The notes under the pieces: generated by a model
What the model saw: the letters and a program-made list of their open reading frames with translations, nothing else
Databases searched by the model: none
What the model was told of the DNA's origin: nothing
NCBI RefSeq assembly: GCF_003600155.1
Contig: NZ_QWLD01000040.1
Coordinates: 62,001-126,000, forward strand
DNA length: 64,000 nt
DNA from: Nesterenkonia muleiensis
GTDB taxonomy: Bacteria; Actinomycetota; Actinomycetes; Actinomycetales; Micrococcaceae
Direction: 5' to 3'
Shown here: in pieces, positions 62,226-64,000 of the stretch
How the letters are laid out: each line of letters starts with the position of its first letter
How positions within the stretch are numbered: the stretch's first letter is position 1
Program-made: the position numbers and the translations under genes

Positions 62226-64000
62226 ATGAGAGCGAAACGTGCCCACAGCGGCCCATCCAGCTGGATCCGCCTCCTCCCGGTCCTCGGGGTGCTGCTGTGG
62301 CTTGGCCTGACCGCCGTGGGCGGTCAGACCTTCGGCAAGCTTTCCGAAGTCGTCTCCAATGACCAGGTCACCTTCCTGCCCGCTGAGGCAGAGTCCACTC
62401 AGGCGCTTGAGCTGCGCCAGCAGTTCTCCGACGACGACGCCGTACCGGCCACGGTCATCGCCGAATCCGCAGCAGGTGCCATCGCCGATGAGCAGGGGCC
62501 CGAACTGGACGAGGCGGTGGAGGCGATCGCTGGACTGGACGGGGTGCTCCAGGCCCTGCCTCCGGAAGTCTCAGAGGACGGCGAAGCGGTGCAGATCCTG
62601 GTTCTGCTGGATGAGCAGGCGGCCGAAGACGGTGCTGTCGCGGCATTGCGCACTACCGTGGATCGGCAACTGCAAGAGCCCGGATGGACAGCACATGTGA
62701 CCGGGCCGGCGGCACTCTCGGAGGACTTCGCTGCGGCGTTCGCGGGCATCGATGGTCTGCTCCTGGTGGTGGCCATCGCCGCTGTGTTCATCATCCTGGT
62801 GCTGGTCTACCGCTCGGTCCTGCTGCCGTTTTTGGTCCTGCTCTCATCGGTCGCGGCACTGTGCGCGGCCATCATCGTCGTCTTCCAGATGGCCCGCAAT
62901 GACTGGATTCAGCTCAACGGCCAGGCACAGGGGATTCTGTCCATCCTGGTCATCGGTGCGGCCACCAACTACTCTTTGCTGCTGGTGGCCCGCTACCGTG
63001 AGGAGCTGCTGGCCGATGAGGACAGGTTCTCCGCGCTGTGGCGGGCCTGGAGACGCTCACTGCCACCGGTTCTGGCCTCCGGCGGGACGGTGGCCGCCGC
63101 GCTGCTGTGCCTGCTGGTCTCAGACCTGAACTCGAACCGGGCACTGGGGCCGGTGGCCGCCACCGGAATAGTCTTCGCCGTGCTGGCCACGATGACCTTT
63201 CTGCCGGCCCTGCTTGCCCTGCTGGGCCGCCCTGCCTTCTGGCCGAAGATCCCCAGAGCGCTGAATCTGGTTTCGGCAGAGCAGCCGGGCAGGCGGCAGC
63301 GGCGGGAAAGCCCCGAACGTACCGGACTGTGGGCAGCGGTGGCGGACGCAGTGCGGCGTCGTCCGCGGCGGATATGGCTGGTGGTGACCCTCCTGCTGGT
63401 GATCGGCTCCGCCGGGGTGCTGGATCTGCGGGCCGAAGGTGTCCCGCAGTCCGAACTGGTGCTGGGGGAGACTGACGTCAAAGCCGGCCAGCAGATGCTG
63501 GAGCGGCACTTCGACGCCGGCACAGGTGCCCCGGCTGAGGTCTATGTGCCCGCTGGTGAGACAGAACTGGCCTTGGAGATCGTTGAACCCCTCGGCGGGG
63601 TGAGCACCGTCTATGCGGTCACCGAGGACGGCTCCCCGGCAGAATCGCCGCAGGAGGCAGCGCAAGCGGAGGGCTATACCCAGCTCTCGGTCACCCTGGC
63701 CGACGCCGCTGACTCCCTGGCGGCGGAGAGCACCGTGGTCGAACTGCGGGAGCAGCTGGCCCAGCTGGAGGGAGAGACTCTGGTAGGGGGCACCTCTGCG
63801 ACTCAGCTGGACACCAACCAGACCGCACAGCGTGACCTGATCACCATCATCCCGCTGATACTGGTGGTGATCCTGGTCTTCCTCATCGTGCTGCTGCGTG
63901 CGCTCACCGCTCCGGTGATCCTGCTGGTCACCACCGTGCTGTCCTACTTCACGGCCCTGGGCATCTCAGCGGTGGTGTTCAACTACATCTTCGGGTTCCC
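62226..64000 (+). CDS. MMPL-family RND-type transporter, 3' end outside window
   Basis: Starts at ATG 62226 and runs open to the window end (591 codons). TM helix 1 at about 15-35 (LLPVLGVLLWLGLTAVGG), a periplasmic domain, then helices DGLLLVVAIAAVFIILVLV, FLVLLSSVAALCAAIIVVF and ATNYSLLLVARYREEL, the MMPL signature. The second half repeats the pattern (IPLILVVILVFLIVLLRALT). These export lipids or other hydrophobic compounds using the proton gradient. Confidence 0.9.
   Translation, partial: MRAKRAHSGPSSWIRLLPVLGVLLWLGLTAVGGQTFGKLSEVVSNDQVTFLPAEAESTQALELRQQFSDDDAVPATVIAESAAGAIADEQGPELDEAVEAIAGLDGVLQALPPEVSEDGEAVQILVLLDEQAAEDGAVAALRTTVDRQLQEPGWTAHVTGPAALSEDFAAAFAGIDGLLLVVAIAAVFIILVLVYRSVLLPFLVLLSSVAALCAAIIVVFQMARNDWIQLNGQAQGILSILVIGAATNYSLLLVARYREELLADEDRFSALWRAWRRSLPPVLASGGTVAAALLCLLVSDLNSNRALGPVAATGIVFAVLATMTFLPALLALLGRPAFWPKIPRALNLVSAEQPGRRQRRESPERTGLWAAVADAVRRRPRRIWLVVTLLLVIGSAGVLDLRAEGVPQSELVLGETDVKAGQQMLERHFDAGTGAPAEVYVPAGETELALEIVEPLGGVSTVYAVTEDGSPAESPQEAAQAEGYTQLSVTLADAADSLAAESTVVELREQLAQLEGETLVGGTSATQLDTNQTAQRDLITIIPLILVVILVFLIVLLRALTAPVILLVTTVLSYFTALGISAVVFNYIFGF

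Overview
The window looks like chromosome from a high-GC Gram-positive actinobacterium, most likely an order Micrococcales organism living in salty habitats (Nesterenkonia-like; this is inference). Pointers are the GC- and C/G-ending codons, many 4-base ATGA gene overlaps, an ECF sigma/RskA-type anti-sigma pair, leaderless-looking promoters, an actinobacterial SOS box in front of an Rv2578c-type radical SAM gene, a very acidic lipoprotein and an ectoine hydroxylase gene.

Bases 1-31,351 are mostly ordinary chromosome. They hold a partial glycosyltransferase, an ABC1/UbiB kinase, a repeat lipoprotein, sigK-rskA, an NAD block (NrtR-like regulator, nadA, nadC, cysteine desulfurase; no nadB), a D-2-hydroxyacid dehydrogenase, tgt, a XRE-cupin regulator, and a DUF1028 protein beside a four-gene peptide ABC transporter. 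A YeiH-family exporter, an SOS-box radical SAM gene, a decayed toxin-antitoxin pair, ectD, and a FUSC exporter coupled to a 1781-residue DUF4011/DUF3320 helicase follow.

At 31,415-31,490 lies tRNA-Arg(CCG). The neighbouring large serine recombinase gene ends inside this tRNA on the opposite strand, so an integrated element begins here. Its conjugation/replication block runs leftward from 40,752 to 31,426: small helper proteins, an MT-A70 methyltransferase, a TraG/VirB4-like coupling ATPase split by a one-base deletion, a replication-relaxation protein and the recombinase. Next comes accessory cargo (40,939-49,049): an orphan integrase core-binding domain, a type IV prepilin fused to RCC1-like repeats, a predicted nuclease with a neighbour of unknown function, two tandem prepilins (one frameshifted), and a transposase OrfA remnant.

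The best candidate for an undescribed system is the defence-like operon at 49,349-60,071: SNF2 helicase, type III DNA methyltransferase, type III restriction subunit, OLD-family ATPase/TOPRIM protein (interrupted by one in-frame amber codon), and a coiled-coil CHAT-domain protease. All run in one direction with tiny gaps or overlaps. A plausible reading is a type III restriction-modification core with an added helicase and an ATPase-plus-protease arm that could act as a second, abortive layer.

The right edge (60,095-61,183: double-HTH protein, CsoR-like regulator, small membrane protein) leads back to chromosome-like genes: a transglutaminase-like protein and an MMPL transporter running off the end. 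I could not find a repeat of the tRNA end that would fix the right boundary of the element.
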